DNA of 64,000 bases from Hymenobacter cellulosivorans (GTDB lineage: Bacteria; Bacteroidota; Bacteroidia; Cytophagales; Hymenobacteraceae). Each line of letters starts with the position of its first letter. The stretch's first letter is position 1. A program made the translations under genes and the position numbers. The notes below the pieces were generated by a model. The model was not told where the DNA came from. It made no database searches and saw only the letters and a list, made by a program, of their open reading frames with translations. The stretch spans positions 3,600,501-3,664,500 of the forward strand of contig NZ_CP095049.1 in NCBI RefSeq assembly GCF_022919135.1, in the 5' to 3' direction. Of this stretch, positions 1 through 8,872 are shown in pieces.

Positions 1-1271
1 GGCTCGGCGACACTGGCTGGCTCCTGTTCAACAAGCTCAAGCGCGAAGAGGCCGAAACCTACCTCGAAGACCGCCGCAAAAAGGGCTTCAACGTCATCCA
101 GGTGATGGTGCTGCACCAGGTGCCGGCCGTGAATGTGTACGGCGACTCGGCCCTGGTGCGCGGCAACGTGGCCCAGCCACTCACGACGAAAGGCAATTCG
201 CCCACCGACCCGGCGCAGTATGACTTCTGGGACCATGTCGATTACATCGTGGACTTGGCGGCCAAGAAGGGAATGTACATGGGCCTGGTGCCGGTGTGGG
301 GCACTAATGTGAAGGCCGGCAAGGTCAACCAAAAGCAGGCCAAGACCTACGCTACCTTCCTGGCCGAGCGCTACAAGAACCGTCCGAATATCATCTGGCT
401 CAACGGCGGCGACATTGCCGGCTCCGACTCCCTGAAGGTGTGGAATACTATCGGCAGCACCCTGAAAACCGTCGACCCGAACCACCTGGTAACTTACCAC
501 CCGCGCGGCCGGACGCAGTCCTCAGACTGGTTCCACAACGCTTCGTGGCTGGATTTCAACATGTACCAGTCGGGGCACCGGCGCTACGAGCAGGATACCT
601 CGCGCAAGGAGAAAAAGCTCTACGGCGAGGACAACTGGCGCTACCAGCTGGTCGATAACCAGCTGAAGCCTGCCAAGCCCAGCCTTGACGGGGAGCCGTC
701 GTACGAGGGTATTCCCCAGGGGTTGCACGACATCAAGCAGCCCCGCTGGACCGACGCCGACGTGCGCCGCTACGGCTACTGGTCCGTGTTTGCCGGCGCT
801 TTTGGCTACACCTACGGGCAGAACTCGGTGATGCAGATGCACAGCTCCTTCGACAAGGGCAGCGCCTACGGCTCCTCGGAACTATGGTCCTCGGCCCTCA
901 ACGCCCCGGGTGCCGCGCAGATGCAGTATCTGAAGCAGCTGATGTTGTCGCGGCCGTTCTTCGAGCGGGTGCCGGACCAGTCGCTGATTGCGGGCGAAGT
1001 AGGGGAGAAGTACGACCGGCTGCTAGCCACGCGGGGCAAGAACTACGCCTTTGTCTATACCTACACCGGGCGCAATATCAGGGTGAACCTGGGCCGAATT
1101 CCGGGTAAGGAAGTGCAGGCCGCCTGGTACAGTCCGCGCGACGGAAAAACTACGCGTATTGGGACCTTTCCCAATACGGGTACCAAGGAGTTTGACCCGC
1201 CCGGGGCCCAAAAGGACGGCAACGACTGGGTACTGACGTTGGATTCAGCAACCAAAATCAACCTCCGATGA
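1..1271 (+). CDS. GH140-like (apiosidase-type, DUF4038) glycoside hydrolase, 5' truncated
   Basis: The reading frame is open from the first bases of the window (frame starts at base 3), so the start codon and signal peptide lie upstream. The visible 422 or so residues contain the apiosidase-like TIM barrel of DUF4038, beginning LGDTGWLLF. The WLNGGD strand and the DGEPSYEG strand are placed where this family keeps its catalytic Asp and Glu. The last 90 residues look like the small beta domain (collagen-binding-like, PF12904) that follows DUF4038. GH140 enzymes of Bacteroides release apiose-linked side chains from the RG-II backbone; that substrate is inferred here. The stop overlaps the next ATG by 4 bp (ATGA), so the two genes are translationally coupled. 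The family call is firm, the exact specificity is not. Confidence 0.85.
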   Translation, partial: LGDTGWLLFNKLKREEAETYLEDRRKKGFNVIQVMVLHQVPAVNVYGDSALVRGNVAQPLTTKGNSPTDPAQYDFWDHVDYIVDLAAKKGMYMGLVPVWGTNVKAGKVNQKQAKTYATFLAERYKNRPNIIWLNGGDIAGSDSLKVWNTIGSTLKTVDPNHLVTYHPRGRTQSSDWFHNASWLDFNMYQSGHRRYEQDTSRKEKKLYGEDNWRYQLVDNQLKPAKPSLDGEPSYEGIPQGLHDIKQPRWTDADVRRYGYWSVFAGAFGYTYGQNSVMQMHSSFDKGSAYGSSELWSSALNAPGAAQMQYLKQLMLSRPFFERVPDQSLIAGEVGEKYDRLLATRGKNYAFVYTYTGRNIRVNLGRIPGKEVQAAWYSPRDGKTTRIGTFPNTGTKEFDPPGAQKDGNDWVLTLDSATKINLR

Positions 1272-2230
1272 AAACCGGCCTGCTTTCGGTTGGGCTAAGC
1301 CTGTTGCTGGGTGCCTGCGCCGCCTCGAAAGACGTGTACCTGTTCACCTCCTTTCACGAGCCGGCCAACGAAGGGTTGCGCCTGCTCTACAGCTACGACG
1401 GCTACCAGTGGCAGGATTTGAACCGCATCTTTCTGACCCCACAAGTCGGACCCAGCAAGATCATGCGCGACCCCAGCATTGCCCGCGGGCCGGATGGCAC
1501 CTACCACCTCGTCTGGACCAGCGGCTGGAAGGGCGACAAGGGCTTCGGCTACGCCTCCTCCAAGGACCTGGTGCACTGGTCGGCGCAGCGCTTCATCGAC
1601 GTGATGAGCCACGAGCCCACGACGGTGAACGTGTGGGCCCCGGAAATCTTCTACGACGCGCCCAGCAAGCAGTACGTCATCATCTGGGCCTCGACCATTC
1701 CGCTTCGGTTTGAAAAGGGCATCGAAGCCGAAGACAACAACCACCGGCTGTACTATACTACCACGCAAGATTTTCAGGCCTTTGCGCCGGCCAAGCTGCT
1801 GTTCGACCCCGGCTTCAGCTCCATTGATGCCGTCGTCGTGCCGCGCAGCCCGAAAAACTACGTGCTGGTAGTGAAAGACAACACCCGACCTAACCGCAAC
1901 ATCAAGGTAGCCTTTGCTCCAAGCCCTACGGGCCCTTTTTCGCCTGTTTCGGCTCCCTTCACCGGCAACTTTACCGAGGGGCCGAGCGTGCTGGCCTTGC
2001 CGAACAAGGAGTGGCTGATCTACTACGACGCCTACCAGGAAAAGCGCTACGGCGTGATGAAAACGGCCGATTTCAAGACGTTCACCGACGTTTCGAATCA
2101 GACCAGCGTGCCCCAGGGGCACAAGCACGGCACCGTGTTTATGGCCCCGCGCAAGACCTTGAAACACCTGTTGCGCAGCGCCTCGGCGGCGCCCGCGGCC
2201 ACTACCTCGACGAGCGGAACGCATGAATAA
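1268..2230 (+). CDS. GH43-like five-bladed beta-propeller hydrolase, lipoprotein
   Basis: The 320-residue protein starts with a lipoprotein signal (LLGAC, Cys17), so it is probably anchored in the outer membrane or periplasm. The rest is a propeller with repeated motifs such as MRDPSIARGPDGTYHLVWT, the TVNVWAPEIFYD blade and YYDAYQEKRYGV. These resemble GH43/GH117-type glycosidases that act on arabinose or galactose derivatives. An Asp in MRDPS and a Glu in WAPEIF are candidate catalytic residues. The gene is coupled to its neighbours at both ends (4-bp overlap upstream, 8-bp overlap with the next gene). It probably trims arabinose-containing pectin side chains, but the substrate is inferred from context only. 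Confidence 0.8.
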   Translation: MKTGLLSVGLSLLLGACAASKDVYLFTSFHEPANEGLRLLYSYDGYQWQDLNRIFLTPQVGPSKIMRDPSIARGPDGTYHLVWTSGWKGDKGFGYASSKDLVHWSAQRFIDVMSHEPTTVNVWAPEIFYDAPSKQYVIIWASTIPLRFEKGIEAEDNNHRLYYTTTQDFQAFAPAKLLFDPGFSSIDAVVVPRSPKNYVLVVKDNTRPNRNIKVAFAPSPTGPFSPVSAPFTGNFTEGPSVLALPNKEWLIYYDAYQEKRYGVMKTADFKTFTDVSNQTSVPQGHKHGTVFMAPRKTLKHLLRSASAAPAATTSTSGTHE

Positions 2231-4087
2231 GCAGATAGGAATTTGGGCAGCAGTAGCGGCGACGCTCGGCGGCGTTTCGGCCCGGGCCCAGACGGCCGAA
2301 ACCATCCGCTACACCGGCACCACGCTCAGCAACGTGGACTACCACCACGGGCAGCTGCGCCCGGCCATCGGCACGCACGCCCGGCAGGTGCTGCGCGCCA
2401 ACCGCGAGCAGCCTAGCGCCGCGAACGGGGAGGGGTGGACCTACAACCACGCGCCCATGCTGGCCTACTGGCAGGGGCAGTTCTACTACCAGTATTTGAG
2501 CAACCCCGCCGGCGAGCATATTCCGCCCGGCCGCACCCTGCTACTGACCTCCAAGGACGGCTACACCTGGACCAACCCGGTGGTCATCTTCCCGCCCTAC
2601 AAGGTGCCCGACGGCTTTACCAAGGCCAATCAGCCCGGCAAGGTGGCCAAAAACCTGGAGGCCGTGATGCACCAGCGCGTGGGCTTCTACACCTCCAAGA
2701 AAAACCGCCTGCTGACCCTGGGCTACTACGGCATTGCCCTCGACGCCAAGGACGACCCCAATGACGGGCAGGGCATCGGCCGGGTGGTGCGCGAGGTACT
2801 GTCCGGCGGCAAGTTCGGGCCCATCTACTTCCTGCGCTACAACAAAACCTGGGACCAGTCGAAATCGGCCTACCCCTTCTACACCAAGAGCAAGGACAAG
2901 GGCTTCGTGGCCGCCTGCGAGGAAATCCTGGCCTCGCCGCTGATGATGCAGCAGATGGTGGAGGAGCAGGACCGCGACGACCAGCTCATTCCGCTGCGCA
3001 AGGAGTACAAGGCCTTCAGCTACTACCACCTGCCCGATGGCAACCGCGTGGTGGGCCTCTGGAAGCACGCCCTCACCAGCATCAGCCCCGACGGCGGCAA
3101 AACCTGGCCCAACCCGGTGATTCGCGCCCCGCACTTCGTGAACAGCAACGCCAAAATCTGGGGCCAGCGCACCTCCGATGGCCGCTACGCCACGGTGTAC
3201 AACCCCTCGGAGTTCCGCTGGCCGCTGGCCGTATCGACCTCATCGAACGGCCTCGACTACACCGACCTCTGGCTGGTGCACGGCGAAATCACGCCCATGC
3301 GCTACGGCGGCAACTACAAATCCTACGGCCCGCAATACGTGCGCGGCATCCAGGAAGGCGACGGCACGCCGCCCGACAAGAAGATGTGGGTAAGCTACAG
3401 CGTGAACAAGGAGGACCTCTGGATTGCCTCGGTGCCGGTGCCCATACGCGCCACGGCTACCAGCCACGCCAACGACGTGTTTGCCCAATTGCCCGCCGGG
3501 CAGGAACTGGACCAGTGGAACACGTACAGTTTAGTCCAAGCGCCAGTTGAAATTGGGCCGCTGCCCGATGGGAGCAAGGGCCTCGTGTTCAAGGACTCGG
3601 ACCGCTTCGACTACGCCAAGGCCGAGCGCATCATCCCCGAAAGCAAGCAGCTGACGGCCGAGCTGTCGGTAGTGCCTGCCCAGAACGACCATGGCCTGCT
3701 GCAAATCGAGTTTCAGGACGCCAAGGGCCAGCCGGCCGTGCAGCTGAGCTTCGATTCCACCGGCACGCTCAGCTACAAGGCCGGGGCCCGCTTCAAGGGC
3801 GTGACCAAGTACCAGGCCGGCCAGCAGCTGGACCTGAAAGTGACCCTGGACGCGCCCAACCGCACCTGCACGGTGTCGGTGAACGGGGCAAGACCAGCAC
3901 CTTCATCTTCTTCGCCCCGGTAGCCTCCTTCGAGCGGGTGATGCTGCGCACCGGCCCCGCCCGCCACTTCCCCACGCCCGACACGCCCGCCGACCAAGCC
4001 TACGATTTGCCCCGCGCCGGTGAGTCGGAGAAACTGGCGGTGTTTTACCTGAAGTCGCTGAAGACGTCGGGGCCGGTGACGCCCTGA
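2223..4087 (+). pseudogene. Sialidase-fold (BNR-like) secreted hydrolase, interrupted by a -1 frameshift
   Basis: The frame from ATG 2223 carries a signal peptide (cleavage after SARA) and a propeller-type protein of the exo-sialidase superfamily with Asp-box-like strands (TSKDGYTW, SPDGGKTW). It ends early at 3923 with 566 residues. From 3890 a second frame continues with convincing sequence (GKTSTFIFFAPVASFERV, then a terminal strand) to a TGA at 4085-4087. Adding one G to the GGGG run at 3885-3888 joins the two frames as NGGKT, giving a protein of about 620 residues. This is either a sequencing error in a homopolymer or a recent mutation in the C-terminal beta domain. The catalytic propeller is intact, so activity may persist. 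In RG-II clusters such proteins (GH33, GH143) remove Kdo/Dha sugars; that role is inferred. Confidence 0.75.
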
Positions 4088-4090
4088 CGG

Positions 4091-4135
4091 CGCCTCACCC
4101 CCCGGCCCCCTCTCCGAAAAGGAGAGGGGGAGCCT
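4091..4135. repeat. Left inverted repeat of DUF559 cassette (palindromic repeat family A, copy 1)
   Basis: This 45-bp element has a C-rich head (CGCCTCACCCCCCGGCC) and a perfect 10-bp hairpin (CCCCCTCTCC, loop GAAAA, GGAGAGGGGG), ending AGCCT. It begins 3 bp after the stop of the repaired sialidase-fold gene. Its reverse complement recurs at 4631-4674 with a single base difference. Degenerate relatives lie at 27558-27597 and 36730-36791. Confidence 0.9.
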
Positions 4136-4190
4136 TGGCGGCGCGGGTGGGTTTTGGTAGTTTGTTGGTTTGCTGATTCTAACCGACTCT

Positions 4191-4592
4191 ATGGAAACCA
4201 ACGAGCCTTACCTGCCGCAGGATAAAATCTTCACCGCCGACCGGAAGCTGTACGGTAAGCTGGATCTGAAAGCCCGCTCGCGCGGAATGCGGCACGAACC
4301 TACGCCGGCCGAAGAACTGCTCTGGCAACGGCTACGCGGCAACCAGCTCGGGGTGAAGTTTCGCCGCCAGCACAGCATCGATAGGTTCATTGCCGATTTC
4401 GTCTGCCTCTCCTGCAAGCTGATAGTAGAGCTGGACGGCGCCGGCCACCTGGAGCCCGACCAGGCTGAATACGACAAAGGCCGCTCCGACATCCTGGCCG
4501 AGCTAGGCTACCGAGTCCTGCGCTTCGCCAACGACCAAGCCCTCCACGAAACCGAACAAGTTCTCCAGGCCATCAAAGCCCACCTGAAATAA
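4191..4592 (+). CDS. DUF559 / Vsr-like PD-(D/E)XK endonuclease-domain protein
   Basis: The protein has 133 residues from ATG 4191; an in-frame TTG at 4170 is a less likely start. It contains the DUF559 signature: an N-terminal helix with TPAEELLWQRLRG, then KFRRQHSI, IADFVC and the core strand IVELDG followed by H. The D and ExD positions are the likely metal ligands of a restriction-endonuclease fold related to very-short-patch-repair nucleases. No partner methylase or toxin-antitoxin gene is present. It lies alone between inverted repeats within a run of glycosidase genes, to which it has no functional link. DUF559 proteins are common in Bacteroidota, but their role is unknown. Confidence 0.85.
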   Translation: METNEPYLPQDKIFTADRKLYGKLDLKARSRGMRHEPTPAEELLWQRLRGNQLGVKFRRQHSIDRFIADFVCLSCKLIVELDGAGHLEPDQAEYDKGRSDILAELGYRVLRFANDQALHETEQVLQAIKAHLK

Positions 4593-4630
4593 GCCCCAGC
4601 GCCCACCCCAAGCTCCCCAAAGAACACGTC

Positions 4631-4674
4631 AGGCTCCCCCTCTCCTTTTCGGAGAGGGGGCCGGGGGTGAGGCG
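4631..4674. repeat. Right inverted repeat of DUF559 cassette (repeat family A, copy 2)
   Basis: This is the reverse complement of 4091-4135 with one C fewer. The GGGGGTGAGGCG end points at the downstream GH2 gene and stops 22 bp before its ATG. The repeat contains a GTG (4667) in frame with that gene. The ATG at 4697 gives a clean signal peptide, so the GTG is not preferred. Confidence 0.9.
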
Positions 4675-4696
4675 CACACAAGGCCCCCAGCCCGAT

Positions 4697-7525
4697 ATGC
4701 CCAAACGTTTCCTCCCATACCTTCTCGCGCTCCTGCCCCTGGCGTCCGTCCACGCCCAGCAGACGCAAATCCAGTACCTCTCCGGTACCGACAAAGACCA
4801 CACGGTGAAGTGGAAGTTCCACTGCTCGGCCGGCCGTAAGGCGGGCAAGTGGACCACCATCCCGGTGCCCTCCAACTGGGAGCTGCAGGGCTTCGGCAAG
4901 TACAACTACGGCCACGCCAAGGACACCGCCCGCGGCAAGGAAGTGGGCCAGTACCAGTACGAGTTCAAGGTGCCCAAAAACTGGGACGGCAAGACGGTGA
5001 ACATCGTCTTCGACGGCGCCATGACCGACACCGAGGTACGCATCAACGGGCAGTCGGCCGGCCCGATGCACCAGGGCTCCTACTACCGCTTCAAGTACGA
5101 CATTACCCGGCTGCTCAAGCCGGGCAAAACCAACCTGCTCGAAGCCACCGTCAGCAAGCACTCGGCCAACGAGTCGGTCAACGACGCCGAGCGGCGCGGG
5201 GACTTCTGGCTGTTCGGCGGCATCTTCCGCCCGGTGTTCCTCGAAGCCCTGCCCGCCACCCACATCAGCCGCGTGGCCGTGGACGCCAAGGCCGACGGAA
5301 GCCTGCGCGCCGACGTGTACACCCAAGGCAGCGGGGCCGACGAAGTCGTGGGCCAGCTCTACACCCTCGACGGGCAGAAAGCCGGCGCCGAGTTCCGCGC
5401 GGCAGTAGCCGGTGGCGCCGCCACCACCCGCCTGCAAACTTCGCTCAGCCAGGCCCGGCTCTGGACGCCCGAAACCCCCAACCTCTACCGCGTGGCCTTC
5501 ACCCTGCGCAAAGGCGGGCAGCCGGTGCACGCCGTCGACAAGCGCATCGGCTTCCGCACCATGGAAGTGCGCGAGCGGGACGGCATGTACCTGAACGGCG
5601 TCAAAATCAAGTTCAAGGGCGTCAACCGCCACTCGTTCTGGCCCAGCTCCGGCCGCGTGACCAGCAAGGCGCTGAGCATCCTCGACGTGAACCTGATGCG
5701 CGAGATGAACATGAACTCCGTGCGCATGGCCCACTACCCGCCCGACGACCATTTCCTGGCCGCCTGCGACTCGCTGGGCCTGATGGTGCTCGACGAAGTA
5801 GCCGGCTGGCACGGCAACTACGACACGCCCACCGGCACCAAGCTCACCGAAGAAATGGTGCGCAAAGACGAAAACCACCCCAGCATCGTGGTGTGGGTGA
5901 ACGGCAACGAAGGCGGCCACAACTTCGACCTCGACCCGGTGCTCGACCGCATGGATTTGCAGCAGCGCCCCGTCATCCACGCCTGGCAGGTGTTCCGCGG
6001 CACCGACACCCAGCACTACATCAACTTCGACTACGGCAACGGCACGCATTTGCAGGGCCACAACGTGGTGTTTCCCACCGAGTTTCTGCACGGCCTCTAC
6101 GACGGCGGCCACGGCGCCGGCCTCGAAGACTACTGGGAGCAGATGTGGGCCCACCCGCGCTCGGCCGGCGGCTTCCTCTGGGACTTCTCCGACGCCGGCG
6201 TGGTGCGCACCGACAAGGGCGGCATCCTCGACACCGACGGCAACCACGGCGCCGACGGCATCCTCGGCCCCTACCGCGAAAAGGAGGGCAGCTTCTTCAC
6301 CATCAAGGAAGTCTGGAGCCCCGTGTTCTTCGAGCGCCGCGAAATCACCCCGGCCTTCGACGGCACCTTCCGCGTGCAAAACCGCTTCCACTTCACCGAT
6401 CTGAACCAGTGTAAGTTCACCTGGAAGCTGGCCCAGCTGCCCGGCCCCGGCGCCAAAGCCGCCACCCTCGCCACCCAAACCGGCACCCTCACCGCGCCCA
6501 GCATCGCGCCCGGCGGCACCTACGGCACCCTGCGCCTCGAACTGCCCTCGAAGTGGCAAGGCTTCGACGTGCTCTACATCACCGCCCAGTACCCCGACGG
6601 CCGCGAAATCTACACCTGGAGCTGGCCCATTGCCCGCCCCGGCGCCGTGGCCCAGCAGCTCGTGCGCCTCGAAGCCCCCGGCACCGCCAAGCTCACCGAA
6701 ACCGACTCGCTCTACTCGGTGGCCGCCAACGGCGTGGAGCTGACCTTCAGCCGCCGCTCGGGCCTGCTGCGCCAGGTGCGCAACGCCAAGGGCATCATCC
6801 CGCTCTCCAACGGCCCCGTGCTGGCCGAGGGCGAAACCGCCTTCGAGGGCCTGACGCAGCGGCAGGACGGCGCCAGCGTGGTCATCGAAGCCAAATTCGG
6901 CAAGCAGAGCCGCTACCAGTCGCTGCAGTGGACGGTGTACCCCTCGGGCTGGGTGAAAATGACCGCCAAGTACTTCCCCAAGGACTACGACTTCCAGCTG
7001 GCCGGCCTCAACTTCAACTACCCCGAAAAGGAAGTCAAAGGCATTCAGTGGCGCGGCGACGGGCCCTACCGCGTCTGGAAAGACCGCCTGAAGGGCACCA
7101 ACCTGGGCGTGTGGACCAAGGCCTACAACAACACCAGCACCGGCGAGATGGAAGGCACCCGCGGCCCCGAGTACCCCGAGTTTAAGGGCTACTACTCCAA
7201 CTTCTATTGGCTCACCCTGCAGACCACCGGCCAGCCCCTCACGATAGTCTGCGACCAGGAAGACGTGTACCTGCGCCTGTTCACGCCGCGCTTCTCGGCC
7301 ACGCCCTACAACACGGCCCCGGCCTTCCCCGGCGGCCAGCTCTCCTTCATGCACGGCATCCCGGCCATCGGTACCAAGTCGCAGAAAGCCGAGAACATGG
7401 GCCCGATGGGCAAGACCAACATGTACTACGACTACGGCAAAGACCCCTCGTACGCCAAGGAAATGACCCTCTACTTCGATTTCTCCGGCCAGCAGGCGCA
7501 GGATAAGTCGGTCGGGCAGCGGTAG
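4697..7525 (+). CDS. GH2 family glycosidase (beta-galactosidase/glucuronidase type), secreted
   Basis: The 942-residue protein begins with a signal peptide (MPKRFLPYLLALLPLASVHA). The GH2 N-terminal jelly-roll contains VPSNWELQGFG, WDGKTVNIVFDGAMTDTEVRING and WLFGGIFRPV. The immunoglobulin-like domain follows, then the TIM barrel. HPSIVVWVNGNEGG carries the acid/base Glu, and PTEFLHGLYDGG is the likely nucleophile strand. The C-terminal 350 residues form extra beta domains. The start at ATG 4697 is chosen over GTG 4667, which lies inside the inverted repeat. The stop is followed at once by the AT-rich island, so the original downstream neighbour was probably the GH78 gene at 9798. GH2 enzymes remove beta-linked sugars; the linkage here is unknown. 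Confidence 0.88.
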   Translation: MPKRFLPYLLALLPLASVHAQQTQIQYLSGTDKDHTVKWKFHCSAGRKAGKWTTIPVPSNWELQGFGKYNYGHAKDTARGKEVGQYQYEFKVPKNWDGKTVNIVFDGAMTDTEVRINGQSAGPMHQGSYYRFKYDITRLLKPGKTNLLEATVSKHSANESVNDAERRGDFWLFGGIFRPVFLEALPATHISRVAVDAKADGSLRADVYTQGSGADEVVGQLYTLDGQKAGAEFRAAVAGGAATTRLQTSLSQARLWTPETPNLYRVAFTLRKGGQPVHAVDKRIGFRTMEVRERDGMYLNGVKIKFKGVNRHSFWPSSGRVTSKALSILDVNLMREMNMNSVRMAHYPPDDHFLAACDSLGLMVLDEVAGWHGNYDTPTGTKLTEEMVRKDENHPSIVVWVNGNEGGHNFDLDPVLDRMDLQQRPVIHAWQVFRGTDTQHYINFDYGNGTHLQGHNVVFPTEFLHGLYDGGHGAGLEDYWEQMWAHPRSAGGFLWDFSDAGVVRTDKGGILDTDGNHGADGILGPYREKEGSFFTIKEVWSPVFFERREITPAFDGTFRVQNRFHFTDLNQCKFTWKLAQLPGPGAKAATLATQTGTLTAPSIAPGGTYGTLRLELPSKWQGFDVLYITAQYPDGREIYTWSWPIARPGAVAQQLVRLEAPGTAKLTETDSLYSVAANGVELTFSRRSGLLRQVRNAKGIIPLSNGPVLAEGETAFEGLTQRQDGASVVIEAKFGKQSRYQSLQWTVYPSGWVKMTAKYFPKDYDFQLAGLNFNYPEKEVKGIQWRGDGPYRVWKDRLKGTNLGVWTKAYNNTSTGEMEGTRGPEYPEFKGYYSNFYWLTLQTTGQPLTIVCDQEDVYLRLFTPRFSATPYNTAPAFPGGQLSFMHGIPAIGTKSQKAENMGPMGKTNMYYDYGKDPSYAKEMTLYFDFSGQQAQDKSVGQR

Positions 7526-7601
7526 GACGTTATAACTCTATTATATTGCAGACACATGTACAAATAATGGCACCAAGTGTCTTTCAGATAATATTTCGAC
7601 A

Positions 7602-8345
7602 ATGGCAATACCTAATAACTCGTTTTTGAGACCTTGGCTGAAAGGAAAACGTGACCTTTCAAGTTTGGATGATTTGAACAGAGTTGACCTTGATTTGATT
7701 AAATCTGATGATTTAGATAAGGATGATCCTAATAGGAGGGATGATGTTATGATTTGGCTGGGTGTCAATCATAAGTTGCCTTTTCATGAAATTGCTCTTA
7801 GTGAAAACAAGATTCTTGGGTTCAATGAGTCTTGGGAATTAAATAGGGATTATTATAAAAAGGCGATAAATATTGCGTATGAGTATGATGGGTCTAGTTT
7901 AGATCATGAGGACCGTGCTGATATATTAGATCAGTTAAAGGAGCCTCCGAACGTTTCTCATCCCATTTACATAATAACCATTGAGTCTGCTGATGTTCAG
8001 CGAGTAGTTTATGTTGGTAAGACATCATCGGATAATTCTAGATTTAAATCAGGTCATTCAGCTGCAATAAAATTATTGGACCCTATTTATAAGGATTATG
8101 ATAAGTATATATATGTATGTCAGGTTATGCTTTATAGTGAAAAGTTGGGTTCTTATTTACCTCTGGAATTTGTTGGTGTCAGGAAAACAGCTGAAGATAT
8201 TCTTGATGACATCGAGAGCAAATTAATAAATAATTTTAAGCCTGTATTGAATAGTCAAAAAACTAAAAGCTTTGTCTTGGTTTATGATTTTACGCTAAAT
8301 ATTAATAATGAGACTGATTTGGTTTTTTCTCATTCGGCATTGTGA
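7602..8345 (+). CDS. GIY-YIG-like domain protein, first gene of AT-rich island
   Basis: The protein has 247 residues. Residues 120-220 resemble a GIY-YIG nuclease core: a PIYIITIES strand (GIY position), VVYVGKT at 135-141 (YIG position), Arg147 and His152 after it, and a helix with Glu205 followed by FKPVLNSQ at 212-219. Those are the residues and spacing expected for the catalytic Arg and Glu and the terminal Asn of this superfamily. The first 115 residues are charged, have no recognised domain and may bind a partner or target. There is no signal peptide. The gene is strongly AT-rich compared with its surroundings. It may be a nuclease effector or a degenerate, non-catalytic relative. The fold is probable; the function is inferred. 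Confidence 0.7.
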   Translation: MAIPNNSFLRPWLKGKRDLSSLDDLNRVDLDLIKSDDLDKDDPNRRDDVMIWLGVNHKLPFHEIALSENKILGFNESWELNRDYYKKAINIAYEYDGSSLDHEDRADILDQLKEPPNVSHPIYIITIESADVQRVVYVGKTSSDNSRFKSGHSAAIKLLDPIYKDYDKYIYVCQVMLYSEKLGSYLPLEFVGVRKTAEDILDDIESKLINNFKPVLNSQKTKSFVLVYDFTLNINNETDLVFSHSAL

Positions 8346-8371
8346 GATAAGTATTTAACATTTTCAAGAAT

Positions 8372-8872
8372 ATGAAGCTGGATATCAACAGAGAAATTTC
8401 TGATTTTATTAATTTGGATCAGAAGCTAAAATATTTGAACGTGAATTTGCCTAGTGACTTCTGTATTTTGCCTGAAAATATTGAAGATGCTGCTTCAGTA
8501 GATGAGTTTGTCTTCACAGATACAACTTTATCTGTGAAGAAGTATTTAAAGAAGAATGGAGTGAACGTTGATGTTGTCAAGACTGATACTAGAGCTTATC
8601 GGCAAAGGCGGTCAGTAGACTTTTTTGCTCCTGTATTATTTATTGGGTATTCGGTTTTGTCTGAAAATCCTGAACTCGCTTCTGTGGGTTTGAATGTTCT
8701 TTCAAGTTATGTTTACGATATCTTCAAAGGTACTTTTGGTGACAAAAAAGTAAAGATTGAAATAATTGTAGAAGTAAATCCGAAGAAGAAATATAAGAGT
8801 ATAACATATGAAGGGAATGTAGAGGGGTTGAATGGATTAGCTGATGTTATAAAAAGCCTTAAAGATGAATAA
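8372..8872 (+). CDS. Unknown 166-residue protein, second gene of AT-rich island
   Basis: I do not recognise a named family. The N-terminal 80 residues are polar, with a basic TRAYRQRRS patch just before a hydrophobic stretch at about 83-118 (FFAPVLFIGYSVLSEN, then a helix). A beta-rich tail follows (KVKIEIIVEV, YKSITYEGNVEGL). The central stretch could be a buried helix or a membrane-associated segment. The last bases overlap the next ATG by 8 bp, showing translational coupling, and the gap to the upstream gene is 26 bp. Base composition matches the island, so the three genes probably arrived together. A role as adaptor, sensor or membrane-active effector is speculation. Confidence 0.75.
   Translation: MKLDINREISDFINLDQKLKYLNVNLPSDFCILPENIEDAASVDEFVFTDTTLSVKKYLKKNGVNVDVVKTDTRAYRQRRSVDFFAPVLFIGYSVLSENPELASVGLNVLSSYVYDIFKGTFGDKKVKIEIIVEVNPKKKYKSITYEGNVEGLNGLADVIKSLKDE

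Larger units (their letters stand above)
4091..4674. mobile_element. Candidate 584-bp inverted-repeat cassette carrying a DUF559 nuclease
   Basis: Two 44-45 bp inverted repeats, identical except for one C, enclose about 495 bp that hold only the DUF559 gene. The layout resembles a minimal mobile element or repeat-associated nuclease. There is no transposase and no clear target-site duplication. Each arm is itself a hairpin of the family also found alone near 27.6 and 36.7 kb, so solo copies may derive from the same source. Mobility is inferred. Confidence 0.55.

Noticed and set aside
4667..4696. GTG start for the first GH2 gene
   Set aside because: The GTG lies inside the inverted repeat and adds ten polar residues before an ideal signal peptide that begins at ATG 4697.
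4508..7354. Long antisense open frame (948 codons) opposite GH2
   Set aside because: It is Val/Gly/Ala/His-rich with no domain and mirrors the codon pattern of the GC-rich GH2 gene; a shadow frame.
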